From Arsenicicoccus dermatophilus (lineage in GTDB: Bacteria; Actinomycetota; Actinomycetes; Actinomycetales; Dermatophilaceae): a stretch of DNA of 64,000 bases. The stretch covers positions 434,001-498,000 of the forward strand of contig NZ_JAKZHU010000001.1 of the NCBI RefSeq assembly GCF_022568795.1. Reading direction: 5' to 3'. Under the pieces are notes generated by a model. That model did not search any database and was not told the origin of the DNA. It saw only the letters and a list, made by a program, of their open reading frames with translations. Positions 62,607 to 64,000 of the stretch are shown piece by piece. Made by a program: the position numbers and the translations under genes. How positions within the stretch are numbered: the stretch's first letter is position 1; each line of letters begins with the position of its first letter.

Positions 62607-62808
62607 CGTGGGTCCCCTCTCTACGAATGCGGGCGTCAGGAGAATCGTAGGGGCTTTCCCGGGGTATGGCCCCGGACGTGCGGGGAGAGCCGTTCACTCG
62701 ATGAGCTACCGAGCGGTGCTTCCGTGGTCCAGCAGAGCGGCCGCGGCCCCGCACCTCACCTGTGCGGGGCACGGTCCGCCCTGCCCGTCATACCCCTGGA
62801 GACACGCC

Positions 62809-63663
62809 ATGAGCGCAGACCTGTCCGCGATCCCGCCCCAGAGCCAGACCTGGCCGGGCACTGTCGCCGAGCTGACCCCTGCACCCGACCACGGCGAGCA
62901 GAGTTGGACCGGTCGCGACCGCCTGCCCGGCAAGCGGATCATGATCACCGGCGGCGACTCCGGCATCGGACGGGCCACCGCGATCGTCTGCGCCAAGGAG
63001 GGCGCGTCGATCGCCATCACCCACCTGCCCGAGGAGGCCGAGGACGCGCGGGCCACGCAGGCCGCGGTCGAGTCCGCCGGTGGCACCTGCATCCTGGTCC
63101 AGGCGGACCTGCGGACCCAGCAGGCCAACGTCGCAGCGGCCCGCGAGGCGGTCCAGGGCCTCGGCGGGCTGGACGTGCTGATCTGCAACGCGGCCTACCA
63201 GATGACCCACGGCTCGCTGGAGGAGTTCCCCGGCGAGCAGATCGAGCGGACCTTCGCCACCAACGTGTTCGGCCCCTTCTGGCTGATCCAGGAGCTCGCC
63301 CAGGAGCTGGAGGGCGGGTCGGTCGTCGTGACCACGAGCGTGCAGGCCTACTCGCCGTCGGAGCACCTGCTCGACTACGCCGGCACCAAGGCCGCGCTCA
63401 ACAACATGGTGGTCAACCTGGCGGCCGAGCTCGGCGACCGCGGCATCCGCGTCAACGCGGTCGCGCCGGGCCCGATCTGGACCCCGCTCATCCCGGCGAC
63501 GATGGCCGAGGACAAGGTCGAGGGCTTCGGCTCCGACACCCCGCTGGGTCGTGCCGGTCACCCGGTCGAGGTCGCGGCGGCCTATGTCTTCCTGGCGTCC
63601 GACGAGGCGAGCTATGTCTCCGGCACCGTGCTCGGCGTGACGGGTGGCAAGCCGGTCTTCTGA
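62809..63663 (+). CDS. SDR-family oxidoreductase, general-stress type
   Basis: A 284-residue short-chain dehydrogenase with an N-terminal extension (residues 1-38, PQSQTWPG and DRLPGKR) typical of the YdaD/GSP39 group. The motif ITGGDSGIGRATAI, the ICNAA segment, the catalytic Ser (VTTSVQAY) and YAGTK are present, followed by NAVAPGPIWTPLIP and a SYVSGTVLGVTGG end. Members are often induced by general stress. A GGGGTAT (62661-62667) upstream resembles a sigma-B-type -10, but no matching -35 is seen. Confidence 0.9.
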   Translation: MSADLSAIPPQSQTWPGTVAELTPAPDHGEQSWTGRDRLPGKRIMITGGDSGIGRATAIVCAKEGASIAITHLPEEAEDARATQAAVESAGGTCILVQADLRTQQANVAAAREAVQGLGGLDVLICNAAYQMTHGSLEEFPGEQIERTFATNVFGPFWLIQELAQELEGGSVVVTTSVQAYSPSEHLLDYAGTKAALNNMVVNLAAELGDRGIRVNAVAPGPIWTPLIPATMAEDKVEGFGSDTPLGRAGHPVEVAAAYVFLASDEASYVSGTVLGVTGGKPVF

Positions 63664-63710
63664 CCCGCCGTAGGGCGGCGCCTGCGGCGCACCGGCCGGG
63701 GGCGTCCTGC

Positions 63711-64000
63711 TCACTGCGGGCCGGGCCGCTCGGCGCCGGGGGAGACCGCCGCGGTGGCCGCCCGCAGCTCCTCCAGCACCCGAGCCACGAGCGCGACCTC
63801 GTCGTCGGTGTAGCGCCGCAGGATCTCGTCGTAGGCCAGGACGAGCGGGGAGAACAGCTCGTCGCTGGTGCGATGGGCGTGGTCGGTGAGGACGGCCTCG
63901 ACACGCCGGGCGTCGCGGTCGGACCGGGACCGGCGGACGTGGCCGCTGCGCTCCATCCGGTCGAGCATCGCGGTGACGGCGGCGGGGGAGAGGGCGAGGG
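63711..64000 (-). CDS. MarR-family transcriptional regulator (cut by window end)
   Basis: The C-terminal 96 residues of a winged-helix regulator; the N-terminus lies beyond the window. It shows LALSPAAVTAMLDRMERSGHVRRSRSDRDARRVEAVLTDHA (recognition helix and wing with the conserved D-x-R), then the C-terminal dimer helices (YDEILRRYTDDEVALVARVLEEL). It is convergent with the SDR gene. Confidence 0.85.
   Translation of the reverse strand, partial: LALSPAAVTAMLDRMERSGHVRRSRSDRDARRVEAVLTDHAHRTSDELFSPLVLAYDEILRRYTDDEVALVARVLEELRAATAAVSPGAERPGPQ

Overview
The window is chromosomal DNA of a very GC-rich actinobacterium. Markers are BldC, a WhiB protein, DUF3073 and DUF3151 proteins, a HelR-type RNA polymerase recycling ATPase, an OhrR-type MarR regulator, an ANTAR regulator and many GTG starts with ATGA/GTGA overlaps. 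The gene order purA / DUF3151 / class II aldolase / DedA / TrmH-like / pyrE resembles that of other actinobacteria. A member of the Micrococcales (Intrasporangiaceae/Dermatophilaceae-like) is my best guess, but this is inference.

Layout. 1-3.8 kb: an LprG-like lipoprotein and P55-like MFS exporter pair, a small unknown protein, and a B3/B4-domain protein. 3.8-5.8 kb: exonuclease III and an intact IS481-family element. 5.8-16 kb: an SDR, pyrE, LemA, a Pro/Ala/Thr-rich membrane protein, DedA, an RNA methyltransferase, fructose-bisphosphate aldolase, DUF3151, an HTH regulator, purA and a frameshifted chorismate mutase. 16-36 kb: helR and scattered purine genes (purD, purC, single-chain purL, purF, purM). 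Between them lie an Aer-like PAS protein, a peroxide-response operon (hydrolase, glutathione peroxidase, OhrR-like), a spermidine-synthase-like/alcohol dehydrogenase pair, a sterol-carrier-like protein and an LLM oxidoreductase. 36-41 kb: bldC, a SatD-like protein with a membrane partner, a Ser/Thr kinase and an SGNH hydrolase.

41.0-51.9 kb is an integrative element of the pSAM2 (AICE) type inserted in the 3' half of tRNA-Phe. Its conserved right part encodes a GntR (KorSA-like) repressor, a Pra-like protein, an FtsK/TraSA translocase, a WhiB protein, a RepSA-like initiator, a 59-residue excisionase and a tyrosine integrase, mostly with 1-4 base overlaps. Its left part carries clearly AT-richer cargo: an AAA ATPase (DUF3696/AAA_15-like) translationally coupled to a protein with a DUF2325-like C-terminus. 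This is the best candidate in the window for an undescribed defence system. Outside the left att copy lies a decayed integrase from a related, older element, so the site has been used at least twice.

52-64 kb: tRNA-Phe, tRNA-Asp and tRNA-Glu; a frameshifted PHP-domain gene; L-serine dehydratase; a four-gene nucleotide-sugar operon beginning with a glucose-1-phosphate cytidylyltransferase; small unknown proteins; a second spermidine-synthase-like protein; DUF952; tRNA-Lys; a GAF-ANTAR regulator; a stress-type SDR; and the end of a MarR regulator cut by the window edge.

Strong GC-rich hairpins close many transcription units. Two genes carry clear reading-frame breaks (chorismate mutase, PHP protein). 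Raw reads are needed to tell real mutation from assembly error.
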